From positions 1 through 64,000 of the forward strand of contig JBHYCS010000020.1 of assembly GCA_051861445.1 (NCBI GenBank): DNA of 64,000 bases, given 5' to 3'. The stretch's first letter is position 1. The number at the start of each line of letters is the position of its first letter. This DNA comes from Parasediminibacterium sp051861445. GTDB taxonomy: Bacteria; Bacteroidota; Bacteroidia; Chitinophagales; Chitinophagaceae. The position numbers and the translations under genes are program-made. Shown piece by piece: positions 34,858-44,930 of this stretch. The notes under the pieces were generated by a model. That model was given only the letters and a program-made list of their open reading frames with translations. It was not told the DNA's origin and ran no database searches.

Positions 34858-37473
34858 TCATAAAACGGTTAACTCTTTTTGTAAAACATTTGAAGTAGCT
34901 TCTAAATGTGTATTTGGTTGAGTTCCACCAACACTAATTTGTATTTTACCATTTGGTTGTATAAGATTTCCATTTGTGTCTACAATTGATAAATCAGTAG
35001 TATTTAGAGTAAATAAAATCGTTTTTTGTTCACCTTTTTTCAAGTGTAAACGTTTAAATCCCTTCAAAGCTTTCAAAGGTGCATGTATTTTTGAGTTTTG
35101 ATGCGAAACATATACTTGTGCTACTTCTTCTCCATCCATTTTTCCTGTATTAGTAATGGTAACTGAAAGTTTTATAGATTTTCCTTTTTGTACGGTTTTA
35201 GGTAATTGTAGTTGTGAATAGGTGAAATGGGTGTAACTCAATCCATATCCAAAAGGGTAAAGGGCTTGTCCTGTAAAATATCTGTAGGTTCTATTTTTCA
35301 TAGAATAATCGCTAAAACCTGGAAGGTCTGCATCGCTTTTATAAAAAGTTACAGGCAGTCTTCCAGCAGGATTGTAATCACCAAACAATACATCTGCTAT
35401 AGCTGTTCCTGCACTTTGTCCACCATACCAAGCATTTACAATTGCAGGTATATTTTCAGCTTCCCATGGAATTGCAATTGCACTACCAGTCATCATTACA
35501 AAAACCACAGGTTTTCCAGTTTGTTGAAGTGCTTTTAGTAAATTGGTTTGTACTGTTGGCAGCAGAATGCTTGTTCTATCTCCACCAGAAAATCCAACAG
35601 CATTTACAGGCATTTCTTCTCCTTCAAGTTGTGGAGAAATGCCGCCTACAAATACAATTGCATCTACATCTTTCAAACGGTTAGCAAGGGCATACATATT
35701 TGTTTTTACATACTTTCCTGCTTGTAGTTTTACAGATGCATTGCCTCCACCTTGACGAAACGCTAATACAACATTGTAATTATTCCCTTTTTTTATCGGA
35801 AGCGTAAAAAATTTGCTGCCCCATCTATTTCTTTCCCACACATTTACTACCATGCTATCATTTACCCAAACTTTAAAGCCGTCATTCGCTTCTACTTCAA
35901 AGTTTAAAGTATCATCTTTTTCTGCGGTAATGGTTGTTTTATAACGAGCAGAATAGTTGGTAGCACTCATATTGGGAAAAGGTGCTTGTCCTTCTGGCCA
36001 AAAATGATCAATCGATTTTTCGATTTGTGAAACAATAGGATTACCACTTAATTGTTCGTTGGCAAAATATTCAGCTAAAACGCCAGGTTTGCCATTGTAA
36101 GTATAAATATCTTCTATGTTTTGGTATTGCAACAAAGTGTCATTGGTAAAATTGATGGCTTTTTCGTAAATAATTTCTGTGTTTTTACCGAGTTTGTTTT
36201 GAATGCCTTTTACCACAGTTACTATTTCTGATGGTATTCCATTATAGTTTCCTAAAACCGATATGGCATTATCTGCATTGGGCCCAACAATGGCTATTTT
36301 TTTAATTGTTTTTTGAAGGGGTAAAGTTTGATTTTCGTTTTTAAGTAATACAATGCTTTGTTGTGCCATTTTAAGGGCGTGGGCTTTGTGTGGTGCCGAT
36401 TCTAAAACCGATTCGTTTACTTGTGCATATTTTACTTTTGATGGCGGATCGAACATGCCTAATCGGTATCGAATTGTGAACAACCGTTTTAAAGAAATAT
36501 CTAGTTGTTCTTCTTTAATTAAATTGTTTTTAACGGCATCTACTAAGGTTTTATATACGGTAACACCACATTCTACATCTGTTCCATGAATAACGGCATC
36601 TACAGCAGCCGCTGTGGCATCTTTATGTGTTTTATGATATTTAAAAAAATCGTCGATAGCCCAACAATCACTTGTTACATAGCCTGTAAATTTCCATCGT
36701 TTACGTAAAATATCATTCATCAATAAATCGTTGCCACAGCAAGGTTGGGTGTTTACAGCATTATAAGCACACATTACACCTGCTACTTTAGCATTTACAA
36801 TTAGTTCTTTAAATGCTGGCAAATAGGTATCCCACAAATCGTAAGTAGATGGATTAAAATTATCTGCATGTCTTGATGGTTCTGGCCCACTATGTACGGC
36901 AAAATGTTTGGCACAAGCAGCGGCTTTTAAATAAGTAGGATCGTTTCCTTGTAAGCCATGTACAAATGCTTTACCCATTGTTGCAGTTAAAAAAGGATCT
37001 TCACCATAGGTTTCTTGTCCACGACCCCAACGTGGGTCTCTAAAAATATTGATATTGGGTGTCCAATAAGTTAAGCCTACATAGCGTTCATTGGTTCTTC
37101 CTGTTGCAATGGCTTTGTTGTAAATTGCTCTTCCTTCTGTAGCAGAATAATCGGCCATTTTAAACAAAGAAGCAGTATCCCATGTTGCAGCCATAGCAAT
37201 AGCTTGAGGAAAAACAGTTGTTTTAAAAGGAGTTCTAGCAACACCATGTAATACTTCATTCCACCAATCGTATGGTAAAATACCTAGTCTAGGTATAGCA
37301 GGTGTTGCATTTAACATTTGAGCTACTTTTTCTTCTAATGTTAATCTACTTACTACATCTTGTACTCGCTGTTCAATAGGAAGTTGATGATTCCACATAG
37401 GAAACGATTTGTAGTCTTGGGCATTTACTTCAAGTATGGTAAATAAAAGTGCAGCAATAAGTATATTTTTCAT
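34858..37473 (-). CDS. GH3 beta-xylosidase with PA14 insert
   Basis: The open frame reaches 37536, but ATG 37473 gives a clean signal peptide (MKNILIAALLFTILEVNAQ). The GH3 TIM-barrel has nucleophile Asp269 in GYVTSDCWAID, the plant/Prevotella xylosidase-type context. The alpha/beta sandwich domain is interrupted by a PA14-like domain (about residues 450-600, YFANEQLSGNP... FEVEANDGFKVWVNDSMVV). A fibronectin III-like C-terminal domain (about 775-870) follows. It probably removes xylose from xylo-oligosaccharides in the periplasm. It is last in the minus-strand xylan operon, 112 bp after GH43, with an operator-like palindrome just upstream of its start. Confidence 0.93.
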   Translation of the reverse strand: MKNILIAALLFTILEVNAQDYKSFPMWNHQLPIEQRVQDVVSRLTLEEKVAQMLNATPAIPRLGILPYDWWNEVLHGVARTPFKTTVFPQAIAMAATWDTASLFKMADYSATEGRAIYNKAIATGRTNERYVGLTYWTPNINIFRDPRWGRGQETYGEDPFLTATMGKAFVHGLQGNDPTYLKAAACAKHFAVHSGPEPSRHADNFNPSTYDLWDTYLPAFKELIVNAKVAGVMCAYNAVNTQPCCGNDLLMNDILRKRWKFTGYVTSDCWAIDDFFKYHKTHKDATAAAVDAVIHGTDVECGVTVYKTLVDAVKNNLIKEEQLDISLKRLFTIRYRLGMFDPPSKVKYAQVNESVLESAPHKAHALKMAQQSIVLLKNENQTLPLQKTIKKIAIVGPNADNAISVLGNYNGIPSEIVTVVKGIQNKLGKNTEIIYEKAINFTNDTLLQYQNIEDIYTYNGKPGVLAEYFANEQLSGNPIVSQIEKSIDHFWPEGQAPFPNMSATNYSARYKTTITAEKDDTLNFEVEANDGFKVWVNDSMVVNVWERNRWGSKFFTLPIKKGNNYNVVLAFRQGGGNASVKLQAGKYVKTNMYALANRLKDVDAIVFVGGISPQLEGEEMPVNAVGFSGGDRTSILLPTVQTNLLKALQQTGKPVVFVMMTGSAIAIPWEAENIPAIVNAWYGGQSAGTAIADVLFGDYNPAGRLPVTFYKSDADLPGFSDYSMKNRTYRYFTGQALYPFGYGLSYTHFTYSQLQLPKTVQKGKSIKLSVTITNTGKMDGEEVAQVYVSHQNSKIHAPLKALKGFKRLHLKKGEQKTILFTLNTTDLSIVDTNGNLIQPNGKIQISVGGTQPNTHLEATSNVLQKELTVL

Positions 37474-37478
37474 AGCAA

Positions 37479-37490
37479 ATAAACGTTTAC
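37479..37490. promoter_or_regulatory. LacI-type operator-like palindrome upstream of GH3
   Basis: ATAAACGTTTAC (core AAACGTTT, centre CG) is typical of LacI-family binding sites. It sits 6-17 bp upstream of the GH3 start. The sequence differs from the operator copies at the two LacI genes, so another LacI-type protein encoded elsewhere would be needed. Confidence 0.3.
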
Positions 37491-37585
37491 AATTGAAGTA
37501 TGAGGTTACAATAATTCTGTTTAATTTACGAAACAAGTGTAGTTAAAAACACTCTTTTGTGTGGGTGATGAATTAACGGTTAAAA

Positions 37586-38623
37586 CTATTGTTTATAAGG
37601 TAAAATGGTTTCAATTTCTCCATTTTCTTTATGAATAATTTCAGTTACTTTAATTGATCTTAAATGTGTTACGCCATTCGATAAAGAAGAATCGTGGTAA
37701 AATAAATACCATTTGTTGTTGAATGAACAAATAGAATGATGGGTTGTCCAACCAACTACTGGCTCTAAAATTTTTCCTTGATAAACGAAAGGTCCATATG
37801 GATTATCGCCGATGGCATAACAAATAAAATGTGTATCACCTGTTGAGTACGAGAAATAATACTTTCCATTGTAACAATGCATCCAAGATGCTTCAAAAAA
37901 TCTACGATTGGTATCGCCTTGCAAAAGTGGTTGATGATTTTCATCAAGAATTATTACATCTTTTGGTACTTCAGCAAATTCTAACAAATTATCTGTTAGC
38001 TTGGCTACTTTGGCACACAATGCAGGTTCATTATCATTGGGTAAAAAAGCATATGGACTTTCAGGCTGTTCGTTATTAAAAGATCCATTTCTCCAACGTT
38101 GCAATTGACCGCCCCAAATGCCTCCAAAATACATATAGTAATTGCCGTCTGTATTTTTGAAAACAGCCGGATCGATAGAAAAACTATTATTAATAGGTAA
38201 GGGTTGTGGCAAAAATGGACCAGTAGGGTTTTTGCTTGTAGCAACGCCAATTCTAAAAATGCCTATATAATCTTTTGCTGGAAAAAATAAAAAATAGGTT
38301 CCATTTTTTTCTGCTGCATCAGGAGCCCACATTTGCTTTTCGGCCCAAGCAACATCTTTTACATGTAAAGCAACTCCATGATCTATGGTTTCACTGTTCA
38401 GATTTTCCATAGAAAAAACATGATAATCTTCCATAGCAAAATGGCTACCTAAATCATCGAAAGCATCACCTGCATCAATATCATGAGACGGATAAATATA
38501 AATTTTTTCATCAAATACATGAGCAGATGGGTCGGCAGTATAAATGTTCGTAACCAATGGTTTGCTAATGGCTTTCTCTTGTAATTCTGTAAAATTGATA
38601 TGGTTTATTGCTTCTTCAGGCAT
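37586..38623 (-). CDS. GH43 beta-xylosidase / alpha-L-arabinofuranosidase, cytoplasmic
   Basis: This 345-residue five-bladed propeller enzyme has the three catalytic carboxylates of GH43: Asp31 (TADPSAHVF, base), Asp151 (SIDPAVF, pKa modulator) and Glu244 (FFEASW, acid). It has no signal peptide, so it should act in the cytoplasm on oligosaccharides brought in by the adjacent GPH-family symporter (24-bp gap). It is one of two GH43 genes in the locus; the other is exported. Xylosidase versus arabinofuranosidase activity cannot be settled by sequence. Confidence 0.9.
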   Translation of the reverse strand: MPEEAINHINFTELQEKAISKPLVTNIYTADPSAHVFDEKIYIYPSHDIDAGDAFDDLGSHFAMEDYHVFSMENLNSETIDHGVALHVKDVAWAEKQMWAPDAAEKNGTYFLFFPAKDYIGIFRIGVATSKNPTGPFLPQPLPINNSFSIDPAVFKNTDGNYYMYFGGIWGGQLQRWRNGSFNNEQPESPYAFLPNDNEPALCAKVAKLTDNLLEFAEVPKDVIILDENHQPLLQGDTNRRFFEASWMHCYNGKYYFSYSTGDTHFICYAIGDNPYGPFVYQGKILEPVVGWTTHHSICSFNNKWYLFYHDSSLSNGVTHLRSIKVTEIIHKENGEIETILPYKQ

Positions 38624-38647
38624 AATAAGAATTATTTAGTGTAATTT

Positions 38648-40111
38648 TTAGTTTCTTCTTTCTTTCAAATCTTTTTCAATAATGGTTTCCATTGTTTTGT
38701 TGATTTCGTAACGAACAAGCAGTATAGCTCCCAAAATAAAAATGATTCCAGGGTAAATGCTTACAGACATTTTAATGCCAGCAATTGTTTCTTCAGTTTG
38801 TGCAGTAGATTCGGCAACATAACCATAGCTAGATAACAATGCAGCACCTAAAGCACCGCCAATGCTTAAGCCAATTTTTAATCCAAAAATCATTGCAGAA
38901 AAAATAATAGCTGTAGCTCTTCTATTGTTTTTCCATTCGCTATAATCTGCTACATCTGCAATCATTGCCCATAATAAAGGAATGGTAACACCATAGAAAA
39001 ACCCATGTAGAATTTGGGTGATAAAAACAATAGCAATGGCTGTTTGAGCATAAAAGTTAAATAGAATTAAGCAGAAAGCAGAAAGGGTTAAGAAAATACC
39101 AAAAATGTTTCGTTTACCAAATTTATCAGCTAATGGTTTAGAAAACATAATACCTACAATCATCATTACAATTCCTCCTGCATTAAACAAACTATTAGCC
39201 GATGTTGGAGCATCTTCTGGCCATTGAAATTTACCCAAACCCATACTTGTAACAGTATGATTTAAACCAACAATAAATCTATTGAAACCAATGTTTTCTA
39301 AAAAAGTAGCTTGAGCAGATTCGTTTAGATAGTACTTAAAATAATAAATATACATGCCCCCTTTTAGTGCCAATGTTATAAACACCAAAATGGTAAGCAA
39401 TAGCATAATTACCCAAGGCTTGTTTAACGATAAATCTTTTAAATCGGTACGTATAGACGATTTCTCTGTTTGTGCAGGTGTAATTCTTTCTTTCGTAGTT
39501 AAAAAAGTAATGATAAAACAAACAACACCAGTAATAGAAAAAAACAACATTACTTTTTCAAAACCAATTGCTTTATCTCCATGACCAACAGAAAGCACTA
39601 ACGGTAATAATAGCGATTGAATGATGAATTGTGCCACCATAACTGCCACAAAACGATAGGCAGAAAGGCTGTTTCTTTGTTTCATATCGCCAGTAATAAC
39701 ACCGCTTAATGCTGAGTAAGGCAAATTGTTGGCAGAATAAATAATCACTAAAAAAAAATAGGTAACCAATGCATATACAAGCTTACCATTTGCACTAAAA
39801 TTTGGAGTAGAAAAAGCCAACAAAGCAATTACACCAAAGGGTATTGATGTCCATAAAATCCAAGGTCTAAATTTACCCCATCTTGTATTTGTTCTGTCTG
39901 CAATTGCCCCCATGATAATATTGAAAAATGCACCGAAAAAGCCACCAATAAATATAATGGCACTTGCACTACCGGCAGGAATTTTATACACATCGGTATA
40001 GAAATATGCAAGAAAAGTCATTAAGGTTTGGAAGATTAAATTGGCTGCCAAATCGCCCAAGCTATAACCTACTTTTTCTAAAATAGATAGTTGTTGATTG
40101 TTTGTATTCAT
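38648..40111 (-). CDS. GPH-family (MelB/XynB-type) sugar:cation symporter
   Basis: This 487-residue polytopic protein has about 12 membrane helices. GPH-family (glycoside-pentoside-hexuronide) signatures are visible: GYSLGDLAANLIFQTLMTFLAYFYTDVY at the start, GAIADRTNTRWGKFRPWILW after helix 2, and the central-loop repeat DKFGKRNIFG. It is an inner-membrane symporter that would carry xylo-oligosaccharides or aldouronates into the cytoplasm, matching the intracellular GH43 beside it. Its position within the xylan operon supports xylo-oligosaccharide transport; this is inference. Confidence 0.9.
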   Translation of the reverse strand: MNTNNQQLSILEKVGYSLGDLAANLIFQTLMTFLAYFYTDVYKIPAGSASAIIFIGGFFGAFFNIIMGAIADRTNTRWGKFRPWILWTSIPFGVIALLAFSTPNFSANGKLVYALVTYFFLVIIYSANNLPYSALSGVITGDMKQRNSLSAYRFVAVMVAQFIIQSLLLPLVLSVGHGDKAIGFEKVMLFFSITGVVCFIITFLTTKERITPAQTEKSSIRTDLKDLSLNKPWVIMLLLTILVFITLALKGGMYIYYFKYYLNESAQATFLENIGFNRFIVGLNHTVTSMGLGKFQWPEDAPTSANSLFNAGGIVMMIVGIMFSKPLADKFGKRNIFGIFLTLSAFCLILFNFYAQTAIAIVFITQILHGFFYGVTIPLLWAMIADVADYSEWKNNRRATAIIFSAMIFGLKIGLSIGGALGAALLSSYGYVAESTAQTEETIAGIKMSVSIYPGIIFILGAILLVRYEINKTMETIIEKDLKERRN

Positions 40112-40147
40112 ACATAAAAAATGAGTAGTGAAAAAATGGTAATTAGC

Positions 40148-41269
40148 TTATGACTTGGTTTTTGTTTTGATAACACTGAAATAAGCAGGCTTTGGTTGAA
40201 AAGCTCTATCGAATAACAAAGGATAATTTGTTCTACCTCTAATTGGCCAATCGTTTAGCCAAGATTGTGCATCGTTAACACCCCAAAAAGTAATCCTAGA
40301 AATTTTGTCTTTGTGTTTTAAAAAGAGTTTAAACAACTTTTCATAATCTGATGCCAATTGCTCTTGTATTTCGTTTGGAATGCCTTTGGTATAAGGATTT
40401 AAAGTAGGGTTGTTATCCATTTTTTGATTTACATCTGCACCACTAAAGTTTCTTTGTAATACTTCAATATCTAATTCAGTAATCATTACTTTCAATCCTA
40501 AAGCTGCGTATGCAAGAATACTTTCTTCAATTTCTTTGAATGGAATTTTATTTAAATGCCAATGTCCTTGAATACCTACACCATCAATTCGAACACCTTT
40601 TGCTTGAATTTTTTTAATAAGTGCAATTGTTCCAGCTCGTTTTAGTGGTTGTTCGTTGTTATAATCGTTATAGTACAATTCTGTATTTGGTGCGGCTTTT
40701 TCTGCCAATTCAAAAGCTTTGGTAACATAATCATCGCCAAGTTTTTGCAAAAAAATAGATTTACGCATGGTTCCATCTTCATTTAAAGCTTCATTTACAA
40801 CATCCCATCCATCTACTTTTCCAACATATCTAGATGCTATTGTGTTGATATGATTGGTCATAAACTGTAATAAAGAATCGCTGCTATTTATTTTTTGTAC
40901 AAAACGAGAAAGTTGACTGTGCCAAATAAGTGTATGCCCAACTACAAACATTTTATGCTTTTTGCCATAAGCCACATATTTATTGGCTAAATCGAAATTG
41001 TATGTATTCCATTCAGGATGAATGATCTCACATTTCATAATGTTTTCTGGTGTAACAGTATTAAACTGTTGAGGTACCAATAAGGCAGCATTGGGTTCTT
41101 TTTCTTCAATTTGTGAAGCATTTAAAGCTGTGCCAATTAAAAAGTCTTTTTTAAATACTTTTTTTAATGGCTGTACCAATTGTTTGTTTGTTGGCTTATT
41201 ACTTACACAGCTTGCAAGCAATAGGATAGTTGTAAGTATGAACCAACATTTCAGTAATTTTTTTTTCAT
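40148..41269 (-). CDS. GH10 endo-1,4-beta-xylanase lipoprotein (no CBM)
   Basis: This 373-residue enzyme has a lipoprotein signal (MKKKLLKCWFILTTILLLASC, Cys21). The GH10 catalytic residues are Glu160 (WDVVNEALNEDG, acid/base) and Glu265 (ITELDIEVL, nucleophile), with WHSQ and GVGIQGHWHLN of the substrate cleft. The residues after the lipidated Cys (VSNKPTNK) lack the acidic surface-export signature. It is therefore likely periplasmic, cutting imported xylo-oligosaccharides, in contrast to the CBM-bearing GH10 at 54560. It is in the minus-strand operon, 36 bp before the symporter. Confidence 0.93.
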   Translation of the reverse strand: MKKKLLKCWFILTTILLLASCVSNKPTNKQLVQPLKKVFKKDFLIGTALNASQIEEKEPNAALLVPQQFNTVTPENIMKCEIIHPEWNTYNFDLANKYVAYGKKHKMFVVGHTLIWHSQLSRFVQKINSSDSLLQFMTNHINTIASRYVGKVDGWDVVNEALNEDGTMRKSIFLQKLGDDYVTKAFELAEKAAPNTELYYNDYNNEQPLKRAGTIALIKKIQAKGVRIDGVGIQGHWHLNKIPFKEIEESILAYAALGLKVMITELDIEVLQRNFSGADVNQKMDNNPTLNPYTKGIPNEIQEQLASDYEKLFKLFLKHKDKISRITFWGVNDAQSWLNDWPIRGRTNYPLLFDRAFQPKPAYFSVIKTKTKS

Positions 41270-41364
41270 AAGGTTTATTTAAATAATTATCATTTTGTTT
41301 CTATAGGGTCTAAGTATCAATTCATTATTTATTCTATAAAAGATGCTAATTGTTTTATACGAGT

Positions 41365-42171
41365 TTATTGTTTGTTTATTTTTTGCCATTCTTTTACATG
41401 CTTTGCCACTTCAATTAAAGGTGCTATCCAAATATTGTTTTCTTGTTGTTTCAAATATTCAAGAAACCTTTTGTGTTCTTGTAATTCAACATTTAAGCCA
41501 TTTCCACCACCAACACCATGAAAAAGAATTACCAATAAAGAATTTGTTTCGATGGCTTTGTTAGTCCACGTAATCATTTGATTTGCTGTATGATTATTTA
41601 CCATAAAACAATCGATATTGTACACGTTTATATCTTCAATTTTGTGCATTTCATTTCTAACAGCTCTTGCAGCAATAAAATCTTTTTGTAGTGGTTGAAT
41701 AAATGAAGAATCTTTAATTTTCATATCTCCACATGTAAATGCAAATGTTCTTTCAGTTGATTGATCTAATGCTTGTAAGAAGATGTTGGTCATTCTTATT
41801 TCATCAATCATTCGTTTAATAGAGTAGTTATTTAAATTGTATTTATCTGTAACAAACGATCTGCCTGGTTTATTTCCTTCACAAGGATGAAATAATGAGT
41901 GGTTGCCCAATTCATGCCCATTCTTTGCAATGTTTCTCCATTCATTTAATCGTTTTTCTACGGCACTTGAATATGCAGTTATATAAAAACTAGCTTTTAA
42001 ATTCAGGCGGTCTAAAATGGGTATAGCATTGTCTAAATGTTCGTTTATAGCATCGTCATACGTTAGTACAACTGCACATTTTTTACCTTTCCAAGCTTTA
42101 GTAATTTGTGCAATGTTGTGTTGTAAACAAATGGTAACACAAAAAATAGTTGTTAAAAATTCTTTGTACAT
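41365..42171 (-). CDS. Polysaccharide deacetylase (NodB/CE4-type)
   Basis: This 268-residue secreted protein has a signal peptide ending NIAQ (residue 21). The NodB core carries the catalytic pair TYDD (Asp39-Asp40) and the metal-binding HSLFHP (His91, His95), with the partner block LLVILFHGVGG near the C-terminus. CE4-type enzymes remove acetyl groups from xylan or chitin-like chains. In this locus a role on O-acetylated xylan is likely. It starts 2 bp after the upstream esterase stop, so the two are strictly co-translated partners for deacetylation. Confidence 0.85.
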   Translation of the reverse strand: MYKEFLTTIFCVTICLQHNIAQITKAWKGKKCAVVLTYDDAINEHLDNAIPILDRLNLKASFYITAYSSAVEKRLNEWRNIAKNGHELGNHSLFHPCEGNKPGRSFVTDKYNLNNYSIKRMIDEIRMTNIFLQALDQSTERTFAFTCGDMKIKDSSFIQPLQKDFIAARAVRNEMHKIEDINVYNIDCFMVNNHTANQMITWTNKAIETNSLLVILFHGVGGGNGLNVELQEHKRFLEYLKQQENNIWIAPLIEVAKHVKEWQKINKQ

Positions 42172-42173
42172 AT

Positions 42174-44105
42174 TTAGTTGTCCGTTCTAAAAGGAGAAGC
42201 TGGCAAGCCTTCCTGATTGTATAAATTTGGATTTACAGGATTATCGGCCCAAGCATATCGTACATACATCGGATGCTGAATGGTATCATTCCAAACTACC
42301 ACCGTATTGCCTACAATTTTTGCATTTGCCCATACAAACTTTTTATCGCTGCCAGCAATGGCAAATTCAGCTAAAGGTTCTAAATCTTTGCTTATTAAGC
42401 CTTTGCCAACATGTGAAAATGAAAGCACTATTTTATGCTGATTTATTTGATGCGATTGATAAATAGGACCGCTATAAACAATGTTTTCTTGATAAGCCAT
42501 TTTTTGAGCGGCTAAAGCCAAACGTTCACCCACATCTTTTTTATTATCAGGATGAATGTCGTTCCATTCACCTAAATCGATAGCAGTAACCATTGCTGTA
42601 TGGCTTGCAGACAAAGTTTTTAGTTGTGCTTCTCGTAACAAAGCCCAGTTGCTTTCAGATGGTAAATAATTGAATTCCATAAAGCCTGGTAATTGTACGT
42701 ATAAAAATGGTAAACTATCTGTATGCCAATGTTTACGCCAATCTTGAATTAAAGACGTAAGTAATTGTGTATAGGTTTGTGGTTTTGAAGTATTGCTTTC
42801 GCCTTGATACCAACAAATTCCTTTTATTGCGTAATTGGTACATGGGGCTACCATTGCATTAAACAAAGCAGTTGGTTGGTTTTGAAGAGAAAAGTTATTG
42901 TTGGTAGCATTGTTAAATGGAGTAAACACTTCACCCACTTTATATTGCCATGTTCCTTTGATATCGATGGTATCTTTTTCTGTACATAAATAGTAGGGTT
43001 TGTCTGGCACAAATCCACCTTTATTTGTATAATTGGTTACCCGAATTACCAAAGTGTTTTTACCAGTATGTAGCCATCCTTTTGGAATTGTATACCTACG
43101 TTGAGGATATTGATAAGTAGTGTTTGCTACAAGTTTACCATTTATATACAATTCATCAGCATCAACAATTCTTCCTAAAAATATCTTTGCTTCCTTTTCA
43201 CTAATAGATGTAGGAATTTCTATTTCTTTTCTATACCAAACAACTCCATTTAAATCTTTTATTCCTTGATCTTCCCAATAACCTGGAATATGTATTGAAC
43301 GCCAATTTTTAGGTTGATATGCTTTACTAAACCATTTTATTTCACTCAATAAGCCAGCATCTTTTAGTTCTTTTGAAGCCGGTATGTTACTAGCTAAAAT
43401 GCGTTTATGAACATAGTTAGTGTCTTTGTTTTGTTGAATAATGCTATCGAAGTAGTTAATATTTTGTAATCCATTTTCGCTTATCCAAGCTTCAATAGGA
43501 GTGCCACCAACACTTGCATTAATAATGCCAATTGGTACTTGGTATTGTTGAAATAATTTTTTTGCAAAGAAAAAAGCTACAGCAGAAAATGGCCGCACAT
43601 TATTGCCTACAGCAGCTATCCAATGTCCGTTACGAATGTTGTTTTGAGGAAGTTGTAAATCTGTTGCTGTTGGAACTAAAAACTGCCGAATTTGTGGATA
43701 GTTAGCATTGTTAATGTCTTTGGCATACGTAACATCATGTATGTTCATTTGATGCACCATATTGCTTTGTCCGCTACAAAACCAAACATCGCCAAACAGT
43801 ACTTCTTTCAGTAAAATGGTATTACTAGCAACAATGTTAATGTTGTATGGACCACCTGCTTTTGTTGGTGGAAAATATACTTGCCAATTGCCTTTTTCAT
43901 TTGCTTTTGTATTATATTTTTTATAGTTAAAATATACAGTCACCTTTTCGTTGGCTTTTGCCCAGCCCCAAATTTTAATGGGTTGATCACGTTGCAATAC
44001 CATACTATCGCTCACCAATTGAGGAAGTTTTACTTCAGCTCTTAATGAACTGGTAGCGGTAAATATGCACACAATTAATAAACAGTATTTAACTACAAGC
44101 ATCAT
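42174..44105 (-). CDS. Sialate O-acetylesterase-family protein, probable acetylxylan esterase
   Basis: This 643-residue SGNH-type hydrolase has a signal peptide (about residues 1-23). The nucleophile Ser114 is in WFCSGQSNM, the block GICWYQGESN is near the middle, and DIHPDNK supplies the Asp/His pair around residue 517. An inserted beta-sandwich (about 255-380) resembles the sugar-binding domain of GH2 enzymes (WYRKEIEIP... YINGKLVANTTYQYPQRRYTIP). Homologues in plant-polysaccharide loci act on acetylated xylan or xyloglucan rather than sialic acid. The neighbouring deacetylase and xylanases support that reading. Confidence 0.85.
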   Translation of the reverse strand: MMLVVKYCLLIVCIFTATSSLRAEVKLPQLVSDSMVLQRDQPIKIWGWAKANEKVTVYFNYKKYNTKANEKGNWQVYFPPTKAGGPYNINIVASNTILLKEVLFGDVWFCSGQSNMVHQMNIHDVTYAKDINNANYPQIRQFLVPTATDLQLPQNNIRNGHWIAAVGNNVRPFSAVAFFFAKKLFQQYQVPIGIINASVGGTPIEAWISENGLQNINYFDSIIQQNKDTNYVHKRILASNIPASKELKDAGLLSEIKWFSKAYQPKNWRSIHIPGYWEDQGIKDLNGVVWYRKEIEIPTSISEKEAKIFLGRIVDADELYINGKLVANTTYQYPQRRYTIPKGWLHTGKNTLVIRVTNYTNKGGFVPDKPYYLCTEKDTIDIKGTWQYKVGEVFTPFNNATNNNFSLQNQPTALFNAMVAPCTNYAIKGICWYQGESNTSKPQTYTQLLTSLIQDWRKHWHTDSLPFLYVQLPGFMEFNYLPSESNWALLREAQLKTLSASHTAMVTAIDLGEWNDIHPDNKKDVGERLALAAQKMAYQENIVYSGPIYQSHQINQHKIVLSFSHVGKGLISKDLEPLAEFAIAGSDKKFVWANAKIVGNTVVVWNDTIQHPMYVRYAWADNPVNPNLYNQEGLPASPFRTDN

Positions 44106-44142
44106 TCGTATTTGTAATGATTAATAATGATTGTACATAAGT

Positions 44143-44892
44143 TTAAAACCCAATTGAATTACCTCCGTCTACAGGTAACACAACACCTGTAATATATTTA
44201 GAGGCATCTGTTGCTAAAAACAAGGCGGCATCACCAATATCAGACGGATTGCCCATGAAGCCCATTGGTGTTCTGCCAAAAACTTTTGCCTTCCGTTCTG
44301 CATCGTTGTTTAGAGCTTTTGCACTCATATCTGTAGCAATAAATCCAGGAGCAATGCAGTTTACACGAATGCCATTGGGAGAAAGTTCTACAGCCATTGC
44401 TCTTGTCATACCTTCTATTGCACTTTTAGATGCTGTGTATGCAATTACCTTAGGAATGCCATATTGAGAAGCCATTGAACTTATATTAATAATGCTTCCT
44501 TTTTTCTTTTTTAGCATACGTTTAATTACTTCTCTTGATAATGCAAACATGGCGTTTACATTGGTATGCATAATTTGTAAAAAGTCTTGATCTGTTACTT
44601 CTATCAAATCTTTTTTACCATTTATTCCTGCATTATTTACCAAAATATCTATGTTTCCATATTGTTTATACAAGTCTTTTACTAAGTTAGGAATAGTAGC
44701 AAGATTGTTTAAATCGAATGCAACTGTGTAACATTTTTTTCCTAATTTCTTTTGTGCAGCAGCCAATTTTTGCTCATCTCTTCCAATAATGATGGTTTCT
44801 ATACCAGCATTTACAAAACAGGCTGCAATGGCTAAACCAATGCCAGAAGCACCACCTGTAACAATTGCAGTTTTTTTTCCTTTTATCATCAT
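44143..44892 (-). CDS. SDR-family oxidoreductase, candidate fructuronate reductase
   Basis: This 249-residue Rossmann enzyme has the cofactor motif TGGASGIG (12-19), NNAG (86-89), the catalytic Ser near 138-139, and Tyr152 and Lys156 in YTASK. Sequence alone says only classical SDR, close to 3-oxoacyl-ACP reductase or gluconate 5-dehydrogenase. Position between GH67 and the esterase, with UxuA in the divergent operon, suggests it reduces fructuronate to mannonate. As I recall, the SDR-type mannonate oxidoreductase of Bacillus subtilis does this. That role is inference. Confidence 0.8.
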   Translation of the reverse strand: MMIKGKKTAIVTGGASGIGLAIAACFVNAGIETIIIGRDEQKLAAAQKKLGKKCYTVAFDLNNLATIPNLVKDLYKQYGNIDILVNNAGINGKKDLIEVTDQDFLQIMHTNVNAMFALSREVIKRMLKKKKGSIINISSMASQYGIPKVIAYTASKSAIEGMTRAMAVELSPNGIRVNCIAPGFIATDMSAKALNNDAERKAKVFGRTPMGFMGNPSDIGDAALFLATDASKYITGVVLPVDGGNSIGF

Positions 44893-44930
44893 GTGAACTT
44901 TATTTTTTGATTTGGGTGTGAATGGTGAAC

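Noticed and set aside
44249..44467. Plus-strand frame inside the SDR gene
   Set aside because: It is an antisense shadow of a well-supported SDR gene with intact catalytic motifs.
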